A stretch of 61,348 nucleotides of DNA, taken from positions 1 to 61,348 of the forward strand of contig NZ_JADQTL010000001.1 of the NCBI RefSeq assembly GCF_017168145.1, read 5' to 3'. The translations under genes were made by a program, and so were the position numbers. The notes under the pieces are model-generated. The model saw nothing but the letters and a program-made list of their open reading frames with translations, ran no database searches and had not been told where the DNA came from. The first letter of the stretch is position 1. Each line of letters starts with the position of its first letter. Positions 16,231 through 25,404 of the stretch are shown piece after piece. Origin of the DNA: Anaerovorax sp. IOR16. Lineage in GTDB: Bacteria; Bacillota; Clostridia; Peptostreptococcales; Anaerovoracaceae.

Positions 16231-17193
16231 TTAATATTTATTTAAAAGGTTAGTTAATAGTTCTCCATCAATGTTACCGCCTGAAATGACTAAAGCTATA
16301 TTTTTACCCCCAACTCTTTCTCTAAAATCCATTATAGCCGCTATCGTTGTACAGCTTCCTGCTTCTGCAATGTATTTTTCTTCTTTTGCCAGAAAACTTG
16401 TAGCTCTTCCTATCGTTTCCTCGGAAACAACAATAAAATCATCTACATAATCTTTTGCCATTTCAAAGCTTAATTTCCCAATCCCTCCTACAAGACAGTC
16501 ACAAATGCTTTCTTCCGTTGGATATTCCTCATAGAACACATTATCTTCAAAAGCCTTTACCATTGCTGGACAAGCTTCCGTTTGAACACCAATAATACGA
16601 ATATCCGGTTTAATTGCTTTTGCCGCAACGGCAACTCCGGTAAGGAGTCCGCCGCCTCCAATTGGAACAACAATGGTGTCAATTTCCGGGTTCTGCTCTA
16701 ATATTTCAATGGCTACTGTTCCCTGACCTCCATATACCTTCGGATCATTATAATAAGCATCGATAAAAATCATACTTTGCTCTTGAATGTATTTCATTCC
16801 CAAAATATGTGCTTCATCATAATTCTCACCCATCAGAATGACCTCTCCTCCAAAGTAACGAATCTTATCAATTTTACTCTGCGGAGTACATTTAGGAACA
16901 ATCACTTTCACATTTTTAATTCCCAATAAAGTTGCAGCATAGCTGACTGAACTCCCATGATTTCCAGAAGATATGGTTGCTACGCCAAGCTGCTTTTCCT
17001 GATCTGTCAAGGTTGCCATCTTGTTGACGGCTCCACGAATTTTAAAACTTTTTGCTCTTTGATAGGATTCTAATTTAAAGAAATATTTTCTTCCATCTTG
17101 ATTAAGGTAGTACGATTCTTCTAAAGGTGTGGTACGAACGATTCCTTTAATTCGTTCGTACGCATCCTTTACTTCCTGATAATTAAATGCCAT
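16231..17193 (-). CDS. Threonine/serine dehydratase-like PLP enzyme (fold type II)
   Basis: A 320-aa enzyme of the threonine ammonia-lyase family. The PLP Lys is in SFKIRGAVNKM, the phosphate-binding loop is VPIGGGGLLTG, and SSGNHGSSVSYAA is the substrate-binding Asn-His-Gly motif. It has no C-terminal ACT domain, so it resembles catabolic (TdcB) or serine-racemase-type members. Start set at the ATG 17193, 5 nt after GGAGG; the longer frame begins at a TTG that overlaps this ribosome site. Last gene of a three-gene operon behind an aminotransferase and a cyclodeaminase-like protein. The exact substrate is unknown. Confidence 0.88.
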   Translation of the reverse strand: MAFNYQEVKDAYERIKGIVRTTPLEESYYLNQDGRKYFFKLESYQRAKSFKIRGAVNKMATLTDQEKQLGVATISSGNHGSSVSYAATLLGIKNVKVIVPKCTPQSKIDKIRYFGGEVILMGENYDEAHILGMKYIQEQSMIFIDAYYNDPKVYGGQGTVAIEILEQNPEIDTIVVPIGGGGLLTGVAVAAKAIKPDIRIIGVQTEACPAMVKAFEDNVFYEEYPTEESICDCLVGGIGKLSFEMAKDYVDDFIVVSEETIGRATSFLAKEEKYIAEAGSCTTIAAIMDFRERVGGKNIALVISGGNIDGELLTNLLNKY

Positions 17194-17223
17194 TTCTGCC
17201 TCCAATAAATTTTAACTGACTGT

Positions 17224-18348
17224 CTACGAATATTGCTTCAAAAATTCAGAAATCTTTTCCAATCCTTTGCGAATAATTTCCGGGTTGTTGCAATATCCAA
17301 TCCTTAAATAGCCTTCCATATCAAGTGCAGAACCCGGAAGAAGCATAACACCGGTTTGTTCTAATAATTTTACGCAGAAATCAACGGATGACATATCAAT
17401 GTCATATTTTAAAAATGCTGTGGTCCCACCCTTTGGTTTTACATAAGAAATCAATGGTTCCTTCGCTACCCATTCATCCAGTAATTTTGCGTTATTTAAA
17501 ACAATTTCTATATTTCTCTTAACAATCTTATCTTTATTTTTAAGAATAATTGTAGCTAATGCATCATCGATCATGCCCACACTAATTACATGATAATCTC
17601 TCTGACGGTTAATTTTTTCAATAAAATCTTCCGGACCAGCTACCCATCCAAGGCGAAGACCTGCTGCTGAAAATGTCTTTGACATACTTGCCGTACTAAT
17701 TCCCTTTTCATAAAGATCAGCAACCGAAGCAGTAAAGCTGTTTTCACTGTCATGCGTCAAACCTCTATATGCTTCATCACAAAGCAAATAAGCTCCGCAT
17801 CCTTTTGCAATGTCAACAATTTTTAAAAGATACTCTTCATCCATTACCGCACCGGTTGGATTATTTGGGTTATTAATGCAAATTAACTTTGTCCCTGGAA
17901 TCGCCAATTCTTTTAATTCATCTAAATCAGGAAGAAAATTATTTTCTTCTTTTAATCTTAGAATTTGAATGTCCGCACCAATGGATTCCGGAATGGAATA
18001 ATGCTGCTGATAGGTCGGCAATACTGAAATAACTCGATCTCCACGATCAACCAAAGTCATAATGGAAAGTGCATTGGCTCCGATTGCCCCATGTGTGATG
18101 GTTAAGTTTTCTACCTTAACCTTTCGATAAAGCGTTGTAATGGCTTCTCTAAGCGGAATAGAACCTTCAATTGCACCATAGGTCAATTTCATATTCAGTA
18201 ATTTGTCATAAAAGCTTTCCTTTTCTCCACTCAAAGTTAAAATTTCATCTACAGTTAAAGATTCCACACACGTTTCGGCTAAATTATACTCACAGTTATT
18301 TTCATAAAGGTTCATCCAAATTTCCACACCAAAATCTTTGATTTTCAT
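17224..18348 (-). CDS. Class I/II PLP aminotransferase
   Basis: A 374-aa fold-type I enzyme. Visible motifs are YGAIEGSIPLREAI (substrate arm), NNPNNPTGAVMDEEYL, CDEAYRGL (PLP Asp and Tyr), SMSKTFSAAGLRLGWV (Schiff-base Lys) and a terminal LRIGYCNNPE carboxylate-binding Arg. Start at 18348 follows GAGGAG by 7 nt; 12 further codons upstream lack such a site. It may resemble capreomycidine-synthase-like aminotransferases, which is only an impression. It lies between a cyclodeaminase-family gene (20 bp) and the dehydratase (30 bp), suggesting one pathway for an unusual amino acid. Confidence 0.87.
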   Translation of the reverse strand: MKIKDFGVEIWMNLYENNCEYNLAETCVESLTVDEILTLSGEKESFYDKLLNMKLTYGAIEGSIPLREAITTLYRKVKVENLTITHGAIGANALSIMTLVDRGDRVISVLPTYQQHYSIPESIGADIQILRLKEENNFLPDLDELKELAIPGTKLICINNPNNPTGAVMDEEYLLKIVDIAKGCGAYLLCDEAYRGLTHDSENSFTASVADLYEKGISTASMSKTFSAAGLRLGWVAGPEDFIEKINRQRDYHVISVGMIDDALATIILKNKDKIVKRNIEIVLNNAKLLDEWVAKEPLISYVKPKGGTTAFLKYDIDMSSVDFCVKLLEQTGVMLLPGSALDMEGYLRIGYCNNPEIIRKGLEKISEFLKQYS

Positions 18349-18368
18349 TTTTTTCTCCTCTCTGATTG

Positions 18369-19388
18369 TTATAAAGTAACACAAACTCCAACATTCTGTT
18401 TCTCTGCCATATCAAGCGCTAATTTTCCCGTTAACAAATCCAAAAGCGCGGTACCGGTTGCATCATATACAGTTATTTGTTCATCATTTTCTCTTCCGAC
18501 TGCAACACCATTAATTATATGACCCAGTTCACCAATAATATCCTTTTTTGAAATAAGTCCGTCTTTCAACGGCAATTCGATTTCACCAACATTGCAATTT
18601 TGTGCAACATCATCTACAAAAATACGCGCAGCTGACAAAATAGTTCCATCTATTTCCTGTTTCCCTTCCATATCTGCACCAATGCAGCTAAAATGCGTTC
18701 CCGGCTTTACCCATTCCTTAAGAATAATCGGACTTTTAGCCGGGGTTACCGTGATGACCACATCGCTCTTTTTTGTTGCTTCCTGAACGTCTTCTACTGC
18801 CTCAAATACAATATCCTCTGCTATGGTCATTTTAAAATCATGTACCAGCGTTTCACGAATGCTATCGGCCATTTGTTTTGCCCCTTCAGATACGATAGGA
18901 TCATAAATTCGTACCTTCTTAATCTTTGGCATTAACATGAGGGTAGCTGCAATTTGAAACGTTGCAACATGTCCTGCCCCTACGATTAAAAGATTTTCCG
19001 ACTCCGGTCTTGCTAAATATTTGGCACCTAATGCACCTGCCGCACCTGTACGAATTCCAGTAATGTATGCGCCATCTAAAATACCAACAGGCTGACCGGT
19101 ACTTCCGTCACAAACTAATATGGTTCCACTAAGCATCGGTAAGTTCTTTTGTTTATTTCCCTCAAACCAAGCCACAAGCTTAAGTCCAAATACGTCGGCA
19201 CCCTTTACCCATCCGGATTTTATATCCATATCTGCATGTCCCGGATCAAATTCATGAAACACCAACGGAAATACAACCGTATCGCCCTTTGCTTTTTCAC
19301 TATATACTTGTTCTACGGTATGAATAACGTCTGACATAGAAAGCAATTTTTTTGTTTCCTCTGCATTTAATATTCTTACATTGCTCAT
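18369..19388 (-). CDS. Ornithine cyclodeaminase / mu-crystallin family protein
   Basis: A 339-aa NAD(P)-dependent enzyme. The nucleotide-binding loop is VGAGHVATFQI, preceded by the family segment DGAYITGIRTGAAGALGAKYL; the C-terminus has TVYDATGTALLDL. Relatives include ornithine cyclodeaminase, alanine dehydrogenase, ketimine reductases and N-carboxyalkyl amino-acid dehydrogenases; I cannot tell which from sequence alone. First gene of the amino-acid operon. Its promoter carries a 10-bp inverted repeat (19416-19464). RBS GAGGAGG. Confidence 0.88.
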   Translation of the reverse strand: MSNVRILNAEETKKLLSMSDVIHTVEQVYSEKAKGDTVVFPLVFHEFDPGHADMDIKSGWVKGADVFGLKLVAWFEGNKQKNLPMLSGTILVCDGSTGQPVGILDGAYITGIRTGAAGALGAKYLARPESENLLIVGAGHVATFQIAATLMLMPKIKKVRIYDPIVSEGAKQMADSIRETLVHDFKMTIAEDIVFEAVEDVQEATKKSDVVITVTPAKSPIILKEWVKPGTHFSCIGADMEGKQEIDGTILSAARIFVDDVAQNCNVGEIELPLKDGLISKKDIIGELGHIINGVAVGRENDEQITVYDATGTALLDLLTGKLALDMAEKQNVGVCVTL

Positions 19389-19415
19389 AAATATCCCTCC
19401 TCAATGATTTGTCCA

Positions 19416-19464
19416 ACAATTCTTTCTTTTAATATATCATAGTAAACTCAATAAAGAATTGTAA
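19416..19464 (-). promoter_or_regulatory. Promoter and 10-bp inverted repeat ahead of the amino-acid operon
   Basis: On the minus strand TTACAA (19459-19464) and TATGAT (19436-19441) are 17 nt apart. A perfect inverted repeat ACAATTCTTT (19416-19425) / AAAGAATTGT (19453-19462) brackets the -10 and overlaps the -35, a good position for a dimeric or looping regulator. Regulator unknown. Confidence 0.55.
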
Positions 19465-19530
19465 GATATGAGAAAATTACGGATACTTTTTGTATAATGT
19501 TATAAAAGAAATAAATACTGATACATTTAA

Positions 19531-19562
19531 AAAAGAGCATCCTTTTGGGATGCCCTTTTTTC
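19531..19562. terminator. Terminator of the holin gene
   Basis: GCATCC-TTTT-GGGATGC stem with A-run before and T-run after, so it can act on both strands. It closes the endolysin-holin unit on the minus strand and separates it from the amino-acid operon promoter. Confidence 0.85.
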
Positions 19563-19598
19563 TACAAAATAAACATTTCTGAATCTAAATCGTCGATT

Positions 19599-19847
19599 TT
19601 ATTTTGGTTCTTTATATTCCATAACACGATCGCTATCATAAGCTCCGGGACTGGTTGGATCAATCACGATTCCGATCGCAACTAAAATATTCACTAAAAG
19701 CCCAATTACTTGCATTACTTCATCCTGTGAGATGGATGCGGTGATTCCGAGGATACCTAAAATTTGATATACAAATGTTGCCACACAAGCTAGAAGAGCC
19801 GTTAAAGTTGCTTTGTTTTTTAACCGCAATATCCAGTTGATTTTCAT
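19599..19847 (-). CDS. Phi LC3-family holin
   Basis: An 82-aa protein with the phage holin layout: short charged N-terminus INWILRLKNKATL, transmembrane segment about 15-35, second one about 47-62, then the conserved IDPTSPGAYDSDRVMEY tail of phi LC3-type holins. It lies 28 bp after the endolysin-like gene. No other phage gene is nearby, so this is an orphan lysis cassette. Confidence 0.85.
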   Translation of the reverse strand: MKINWILRLKNKATLTALLACVATFVYQILGILGITASISQDEVMQVIGLLVNILVAIGIVIDPTSPGAYDSDRVMEYKEPK

Positions 19848-19875
19848 AATTTATCGTCCTTTCTCTTTTTGTTAT

Positions 19876-20502
19876 CTACCACTTTTCTGTTTTCGATAAC
19901 TGAATCATAAATGCAACTTCTTCTTTCGTTGCATACTTTCTTGGACCTACCCCGGTTACAATTCCATCGGCAATGGATTGTTCCCAACGTTCCTTTGCCC
20001 ATGAAGAAGGTAAATCCCCATTTCCTTTTAATATTTCTTTGACGATTGCAATCACTTCTTCTCTTGTCACATCATCAACTCCTTTGATATTTTCTAAATA
20101 TGGCTGCGGGTCAACCTGTAAACCATTTATGATTAATTCAAAGTGCAGATGTGTGCTTACGGATAATTTGGTTTTATCACTCGAATTTCCCATCAAGCCA
20201 ATCCGCTGACCAGCAACAACCTTTTGCCCTTTTTTTAATGGACTCTGTTGTTTTAAATGCTGGTACAGTGTCTTGTAATTGCCATGATTAATAATCAAGA
20301 CCCATCCTCGATAGGCATTCCAATAGTTATTACTAACCTTGCCTGAACTGACAGAAAAAATCGGAGTATCCAAAGTACTTCGATTTCTTCCAAGATCAAT
20401 TCCCTTATGATTTGTTGTTGCTCCTCGAATTCCTGTTTGTCTCGTTCCATATTTGCTTGTAACTCGTATTGGGATTACTGGCAAATGATCAAACACTATC
20501 AT
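19876..20502 (-). CDS. M23 metallopeptidase endolysin with C-terminal SLH-like tail
   Basis: A 208-aa peptidoglycan endopeptidase. The LytM/M23 zinc site is visible as NHKGIDLG (His, Asp) and THLHFEL (HxH). There is no signal peptide, as expected for a holin-dependent lysin. After about residue 145 comes SSWAKERWEQSIADGIVTG, a degenerate SLH-like module often seen as a wall-binding tail in clostridial phage lysins. Start at ATG 20502, 5-6 nt after GGGAGGTG; a GTG three codons earlier overlaps that site. Confidence 0.87.
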   Translation of the reverse strand: MIVFDHLPVIPIRVTSKYGTRQTGIRGATTNHKGIDLGRNRSTLDTPIFSVSSGKVSNNYWNAYRGWVLIINHGNYKTLYQHLKQQSPLKKGQKVVAGQRIGLMGNSSDKTKLSVSTHLHFELIINGLQVDPQPYLENIKGVDDVTREEVIAIVKEILKGNGDLPSSWAKERWEQSIADGIVTGVGPRKYATKEEVAFMIQLSKTEKW

Positions 20503-20528
20503 CGCTTTCACCTCCCTTTATCCTATTC

Positions 20529-20559
20529 AAAAAGGAGCCCAAAGGCTCCAATTTTTTAA
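20529..20559. terminator. Terminator between the second histidine kinase and the endolysin gene
   Basis: GGAGCC-CAAA-GGCTCC stem flanked by A5 and T6, functional in both directions; it lies downstream of the kinase stop codon on the minus strand. Confidence 0.85.
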
Positions 20560-20595
20560 AAAAAGTCAAATATTTTAAATAAATTAACTTAGAAA

Positions 20596-22080
20596 TTACT
20601 TATGACTCATATCTTTTTTTAAATATAAACTAAATTTCGTCCCCTCTCCAACCGTACTCTCAACCTGAATTTCGATACCATGCCTCTCTGCAATCTGCTT
20701 TGAAATGGCAAGTCCAAGACCTGTTCCCGTCTTATTTTGTTCGGAAGTTGTTTTATAAAAACGTTCAAAAATATAGGGAAGCTCATCTTTTGATATTCCT
20801 TGACCATGATCGCAAATCGACAACTCTCTTCCCTTTAAATGAATCTCTACACTGCCACCCTCTTTTGAAAATTTCACTGCATTATCAAGAATAATCATGA
20901 ACATTTGTCGAAGGCGACCATAATCTCCAAGAATATGACAATCTAATTTCTCACTTTCCTCTAGATTTAGATGAATAGAAACACCCTTTTTTTCTGCAAT
21001 TTTAGAGATGCTTCTTGCTGCATCTTCGATCACATCACATAATAGCATTTCCGTTTTTTCCATACTAAAATCAGTATTCTGTAATCTAGATAAGTCGAGT
21101 AAATCACCAATCAAGCGTTGTAAATATTTTGCTTCTTTGAGCATCTGGCTATGATATTCCTCTACCTGTTTTTCATCTGTTACCACTTGCTCTACTAAAG
21201 CTTCTAGAGAACCCCTGATTACTGTAATTGGTGTTCGTAATTCGTGTGATATGTTTGCTACAAAATCACGCCGAAGCTGCTCCAATTTCTCGCTCTGTCT
21301 GCTTGCTTCATCCAATCGATCCGCTAAAAGATCCAAGGTGTTTGCAAGATCACCAATTTCATCCTTTTGATTGATGTGATTTTTAACCATGTATTTACCC
21401 TCAGCAAGAAGGAGTGCATTTTTTTTCATCTTCGTCAAAGGCTGTGTAAAGTGATACGAAAAAAGAGACGACAACAAAAAGGCAATCAAAAGTGCCGTTA
21501 AAATACTAATTCCTAACAATTGAAACCCTTTTTGAGTGGCTTCTTCAATTCCTTTTATTGGTGTATGCAATAGCACTGCGCCGATTACTACACCATCTAC
21601 ATTTTTAATCGGTGCTCCGACTGTCAATGTAGGTTCCGTTAAAACAGAACTAAAATCTTCACTAAATACGGTTTGATCACGAAACACATCATCGATCAAG
21701 CCTTCTGCTTCACTAGGCAATTCGGCATAATGAAACCGCCCCATTCCCATTGCATTCCGATTATTAAGAGTAATCAAATTTAATTGCTCGTCGACAACCC
21801 AAACATCTGTGCCTGCAATTTCTCGCATAAAACGAAGATACGCTCCATAGCCTCCGTTGGGGCCAAAGCCGCCTTTTCCCCCGAAACCAGAATCCACTCT
21901 CGTATAATCTGTGAAAATATCTGCTATGGTATTTGCTTGATCTGACAATTTTTCCCGATGCAATCGGATGGTATGGTTTCGAAATAAAACCATGAAAAGG
22001 CTTCCTATTATAATTGATAATATTAATAAAGCAACTGCAAAATTTAAAGTCAACTTCAGTGCAATCTTATTTTTAAACAT
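20596..22080 (-). CDS. Membrane sensor histidine kinase (second two-component system)
   Basis: A 494-aa kinase: transmembrane helix about 10-32, extracellular region about 35-175 containing a Gly/Phe-rich stretch (GFGGKGGFGPNGGYG) and a CACHE/PAS-like fold (DVWVVDEQLNLITLN), second transmembrane helix about 180-203, HAMP, HisKA (FVANISHELRTPITV), HATPase_c (DNAVKFS, CDHGQGISKDELPYIFERFYK, GTGLGLAIS). It overlaps its regulator gene by 8 bp. Ligand unknown; the architecture is like ResE/PhoR-type kinases. Confidence 0.9.
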   Translation of the reverse strand: MFKNKIALKLTLNFAVALLILSIIIGSLFMVLFRNHTIRLHREKLSDQANTIADIFTDYTRVDSGFGGKGGFGPNGGYGAYLRFMREIAGTDVWVVDEQLNLITLNNRNAMGMGRFHYAELPSEAEGLIDDVFRDQTVFSEDFSSVLTEPTLTVGAPIKNVDGVVIGAVLLHTPIKGIEEATQKGFQLLGISILTALLIAFLLSSLFSYHFTQPLTKMKKNALLLAEGKYMVKNHINQKDEIGDLANTLDLLADRLDEASRQSEKLEQLRRDFVANISHELRTPITVIRGSLEALVEQVVTDEKQVEEYHSQMLKEAKYLQRLIGDLLDLSRLQNTDFSMEKTEMLLCDVIEDAARSISKIAEKKGVSIHLNLEESEKLDCHILGDYGRLRQMFMIILDNAVKFSKEGGSVEIHLKGRELSICDHGQGISKDELPYIFERFYKTTSEQNKTGTGLGLAISKQIAERHGIEIQVESTVGEGTKFSLYLKKDMSHK

Positions 22081-22762
22081 GTTCCAGTACCTCGAATTTA
22101 TATCCTACGCCCCATATTGTCTTAATCTCCCAATTTGGGTGGCTATATTGATCCAGCTTTGCACGAAGTCTCTTTATGTGACTGTCCACCGTTCGGTTGT
22201 CTCCGAAGTAGTCATAACCCCAAAGAGAATTTAACAAATTATCCCTCGAAAATACTTTATTTTTACTTGTTGCTAATGTCCATAAAATCTCAATTTCTTT
22301 TTTCGTTAGAGAAATTAGCTGTTCATCAATTATAACGGTATAGTCTTCTAGATTTATTTTTAAATTATCATAGGAAAAGACCTGAACATTTTTTTCTTCT
22401 CGAGCAATCCGACGTAAAATTGCTTTGATTCTAGCAATTACCTCCCCCGGCGAAAAAGGTTTCACAATGTAGTCATCTGCTCCAATCTCCAATCCCATTA
22501 TTTTTTCAAAGTCTTCACCCCTTGCTGTTATCATAATGATGGGAACATTGGATACTTTTCGTATCTCTCTGCAGACCTCAAATCCGTCTTTTCTTGGCAT
22601 CATTACATCAAGCAGCAATAAATCCGGCTGTTCCGTCTCAAACTTTATTACGGCATCTTCGCCATCGAATGCAACAACCGATGTAAACCCCTCTTTTTTT
22701 ACATATTCTTCTAAAATTGATGTAATCTGTTTATTATCATCTGCGATGAGTATTTTAGTCAT
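22073..22762 (-). CDS. OmpR-family response regulator
   Basis: A 229-aa regulator with receiver domain (ADDN near residue 8, phospho-acceptor Asp in LLLLDVMMPRKDG, MITARG, YIVKPFS) and winged-helix DNA-binding domain (LTKKEIEILWTLATSKNKVFSR, TVDSHIKRLRAKLDQ, IWGVGYKFE). Partner of the overlapping kinase downstream. The operon holds only these two genes, so targets cannot be inferred from context. RBS GGAGG before ATG. Confidence 0.9.
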   Translation of the reverse strand: MTKILIADDNKQITSILEEYVKKEGFTSVVAFDGEDAVIKFETEQPDLLLLDVMMPRKDGFEVCREIRKVSNVPIIMITARGEDFEKIMGLEIGADDYIVKPFSPGEVIARIKAILRRIAREEKNVQVFSYDNLKINLEDYTVIIDEQLISLTKKEIEILWTLATSKNKVFSRDNLLNSLWGYDYFGDNRTVDSHIKRLRAKLDQYSHPNWEIKTIWGVGYKFEVLEHV

Positions 22763-22811
22763 AAAAATGCCTCCTAAAAAGATACCGCTTTCCCTTTAAT
22801 CAATGTATGTA

Positions 22812-22840
22812 TAAAAATCGGAGTGCTGAAAAGCACTCCG
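22812..22840 (-). terminator. Terminator of the flavodiiron fusion gene
   Basis: CGGAGTGCT (22819-22827) and AGCACTCCG (22832-22840) form a 9-bp stem; on the minus strand ATTTTTATA follows. It is 12 bp past the stop codon. Confidence 0.8.
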
Positions 22841-22851
22841 TTCCACCTTCT

Positions 22852-25404
22852 TTATCCTAACAAAGAAAGCATGCTCCGCATGGATTCCTTCTTTTGAAAT
22901 GCAGTAAGAAGTCTTGAAGATCGGCTGACGTCACCAAGCAATATTCCGCCGCAGAAACGATCATTCCAAAAATACAATTTTTCATACGTCCCTTTTCCGT
23001 CATCCAAAAGTTCTATACTTTTATATTTCTTTTCCGGATCTTTTCCATTGTCACCAATTGCAAATAAGGAAGTTTTCATACCATTGAATGCATTGGAAGG
23101 TATGACTGTCTCATAAACAGCTCCATCTCCTGCCGCATTAGCCCCTGCAGTCTTACCCATTTCAAGTGCCTGACTCCAAATCGCATAATTGATTCCATTA
23201 TACTCAGCACAATCACCGCAAGCATAAATATCAGCAACACTCGTTTGCATCTTTTCATCTACTGTAATGGAACGTCCGCTTTGTATCCCTGCATTCTTTG
23301 CTAATTCCACATTGGGTTTAATTCCTGTTGACAAAACAACCAAACCGCCTTTGATTTCAACACCATCATTTAAGCGTATCCCGGAAGCTTCTTTCTCTCC
23401 AATAATTTCATCAATTCCCACATTAGTAAACACAGAAATTCCAACTTTTTCAACGGAATCTCTTAATAGTTCACAACCTCTATCATCCAACTGACGACTC
23501 ATAAGTCCCGGTGATAATTCAATTACAGCCACCTTCATTCCTGCCTGATGTAATTCCCATGCAGTTTCAAGACCTAAAACGCCGCCACCAATGACAATGG
23601 CAGATTCCACTCCCTGTTGATATTTTTGTATTTGACGAACATCCTCAATGTTACGAATTGTAAAAACTCCATTTTTATCCACACCCTTAATCGGTGGAAC
23701 AAAACATTCTGCACCCATTGCCAAAATCAGCTTATCATAGCTTCTTGTTTCGCCATTATCTAATACCAGTCTCTTTTCTTCACCATTGAGTTCTTTCACG
23801 GTTGTTCCTAATGTAACTTTAATATTATTTTCTTTGTACCACTCAGCTTCTTTGACATGGAAATTCAAATCATCGATTTCTGTTAGTATTCCCTTTGTCA
23901 GCATTGGTCGATTGTAAGCATTTTCTTTTTCAGAAGAGATGATTTCAATCGAACAAGTATTGTTTCTCTTTCGAATTTCTTCACAAGCGGAAATTCCTGC
24001 TGCACCATTGCCGATAACGATAAATCTTTCGTTAGTGGAAGATTGGTATGTTACTACATCCTGCTCTACCTCTACAAACTGTTCTGGTCCCACACCGCAT
24101 ACTGGGCAAGCTTGAGGAGGTTCCTCTCCCTCTACTATTTCACCGCAAATTAAGCATTTCCATTTCCGTGTCGCAGAATTTACCGGTTTTTTCTCTACCA
24201 CTTTTCCTGCTAAAACAGATGCGCCAAATCCAAATCCAAACTCAAAGCATTCTTGAAGCTGGGCAGAACTTGGCTTGAATCTTATGCGAAGTCCTTCTCC
24301 ATACACTTTCATATTAAGCTGCTTTAATCGTTCCAATACGTGAGGAACTCCTTCCCCACTCCAACCATAGGAACCAAATGCAGAAGCAAGCTTCTTTCCA
24401 TGTGTTTTTGCAAATATAGAAGTAAGCAAATCCCAGATTGGTTTTAATGCATCCCCAATAATTGTTGGCGTCCCAAATAATAAACCATCCGCCCAATACA
24501 TCTCATCCAAAACAGTTTTTTGTTCTGCTGTTACTAAATCATACAAACGAACATCAATGTCACCTGCTGCATGTATACCCTTTCGAATTTCTTCTGCCAT
24601 GATTTCTGTATATCCATAGGCAGAAACATATGGAATAACTACCGTTTTCTTTTCATTCGGATTTACTTCCGTTGCCCATTCACGATAGTGTTCAACTACC
24701 TCTTTTGGATTGTTCACCAAAACAGGTCCGTGGCCGGGACAAATTCTTATATAGTCTAATTTATCAATCTTTGCAATGGCTGAAAGCAAATCTTTTTTAA
24801 ACGGGCCCATAATATTATCAAAGTAATAGCGAAGCGCTTTCATATAGTCTTCTGTATTCGTAATTTTATCATTTGTCACCTCATCCAAGGTATAATGTGC
24901 TCCAAAAGAATCACAAGTCATCAAAGTCTTTTCTTCCTCAATGTAGGTATAAATACTATCCGGCCAATGAAGATTCGGTGCACTGATAAAGCGAAGTGTT
25001 TTATTGCCTAAGGATAATGTATCACCATCCTTTACAACAATAGCATTCAAATCTTGGTTGCAAATTTCCTTTACAAAATTAATTGCTGCAGCAGAACCTA
25101 CAATCTTAATTTTTGGATTTATTTCCAAAAGTCTTGCAATCGATCCAGAATGATCCGGTTCTGTATGGTTTACAATAATATAAGAAATGTCATCGATTGA
25201 TACAAGTTTCTTTAATTTTTCTAAATATTCATCAAAAAACTTTTCTTTTGCTGTTTCAAAGATCGCTGTTTTTTCGGAGCCATGAATCAAATAAGAATTA
25301 TAGCTCGTACCAAACTCTGTATACATAATAATGTCAAATACTTTTAAATCAGGGTCTAAGGCCCCAATCCAATGTAAGTCCTTTGTCAACTCTACTGTCT
25401 TCAT
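22852..25404 (-). CDS. Flavodiiron protein-rubredoxin-NADH:rubredoxin oxidoreductase fusion (class F FDP)
   Basis: An 850-aa soluble fusion that passes electrons from NAD(P)H through rubredoxin to a diiron site reducing O2 (or NO) to water. Domains: metallo-beta-lactamase-like diiron domain (1-250; ligands HTEPDH near 79-84, LHWPDS, CDSFGAH, CPGHGP), flavodoxin FMN domain (about 255-400; SAYGYTEIMAE, GSYGWSGEG), rubredoxin (CLICG and CPVCG, about 417-440), and a pyridine-nucleotide disulfide reductase-like domain (about 465-850; GNGAAGISACEEI, GGGVLGLETAWEL, ACGDCAEYNG). All key ligands are present. The arrangement matches the three-module type known from Clostridioides difficile. Monocistronic. 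Confidence 0.93.
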   Translation of the reverse strand: MKTVELTKDLHWIGALDPDLKVFDIIMYTEFGTSYNSYLIHGSEKTAIFETAKEKFFDEYLEKLKKLVSIDDISYIIVNHTEPDHSGSIARLLEINPKIKIVGSAAAINFVKEICNQDLNAIVVKDGDTLSLGNKTLRFISAPNLHWPDSIYTYIEEEKTLMTCDSFGAHYTLDEVTNDKITNTEDYMKALRYYFDNIMGPFKKDLLSAIAKIDKLDYIRICPGHGPVLVNNPKEVVEHYREWATEVNPNEKKTVVIPYVSAYGYTEIMAEEIRKGIHAAGDIDVRLYDLVTAEQKTVLDEMYWADGLLFGTPTIIGDALKPIWDLLTSIFAKTHGKKLASAFGSYGWSGEGVPHVLERLKQLNMKVYGEGLRIRFKPSSAQLQECFEFGFGFGASVLAGKVVEKKPVNSATRKWKCLICGEIVEGEEPPQACPVCGVGPEQFVEVEQDVVTYQSSTNERFIVIGNGAAGISACEEIRKRNNTCSIEIISSEKENAYNRPMLTKGILTEIDDLNFHVKEAEWYKENNIKVTLGTTVKELNGEEKRLVLDNGETRSYDKLILAMGAECFVPPIKGVDKNGVFTIRNIEDVRQIQKYQQGVESAIVIGGGVLGLETAWELHQAGMKVAVIELSPGLMSRQLDDRGCELLRDSVEKVGISVFTNVGIDEIIGEKEASGIRLNDGVEIKGGLVVLSTGIKPNVELAKNAGIQSGRSITVDEKMQTSVADIYACGDCAEYNGINYAIWSQALEMGKTAGANAAGDGAVYETVIPSNAFNGMKTSLFAIGDNGKDPEKKYKSIELLDDGKGTYEKLYFWNDRFCGGILLGDVSRSSRLLTAFQKKESMRSMLSLLG

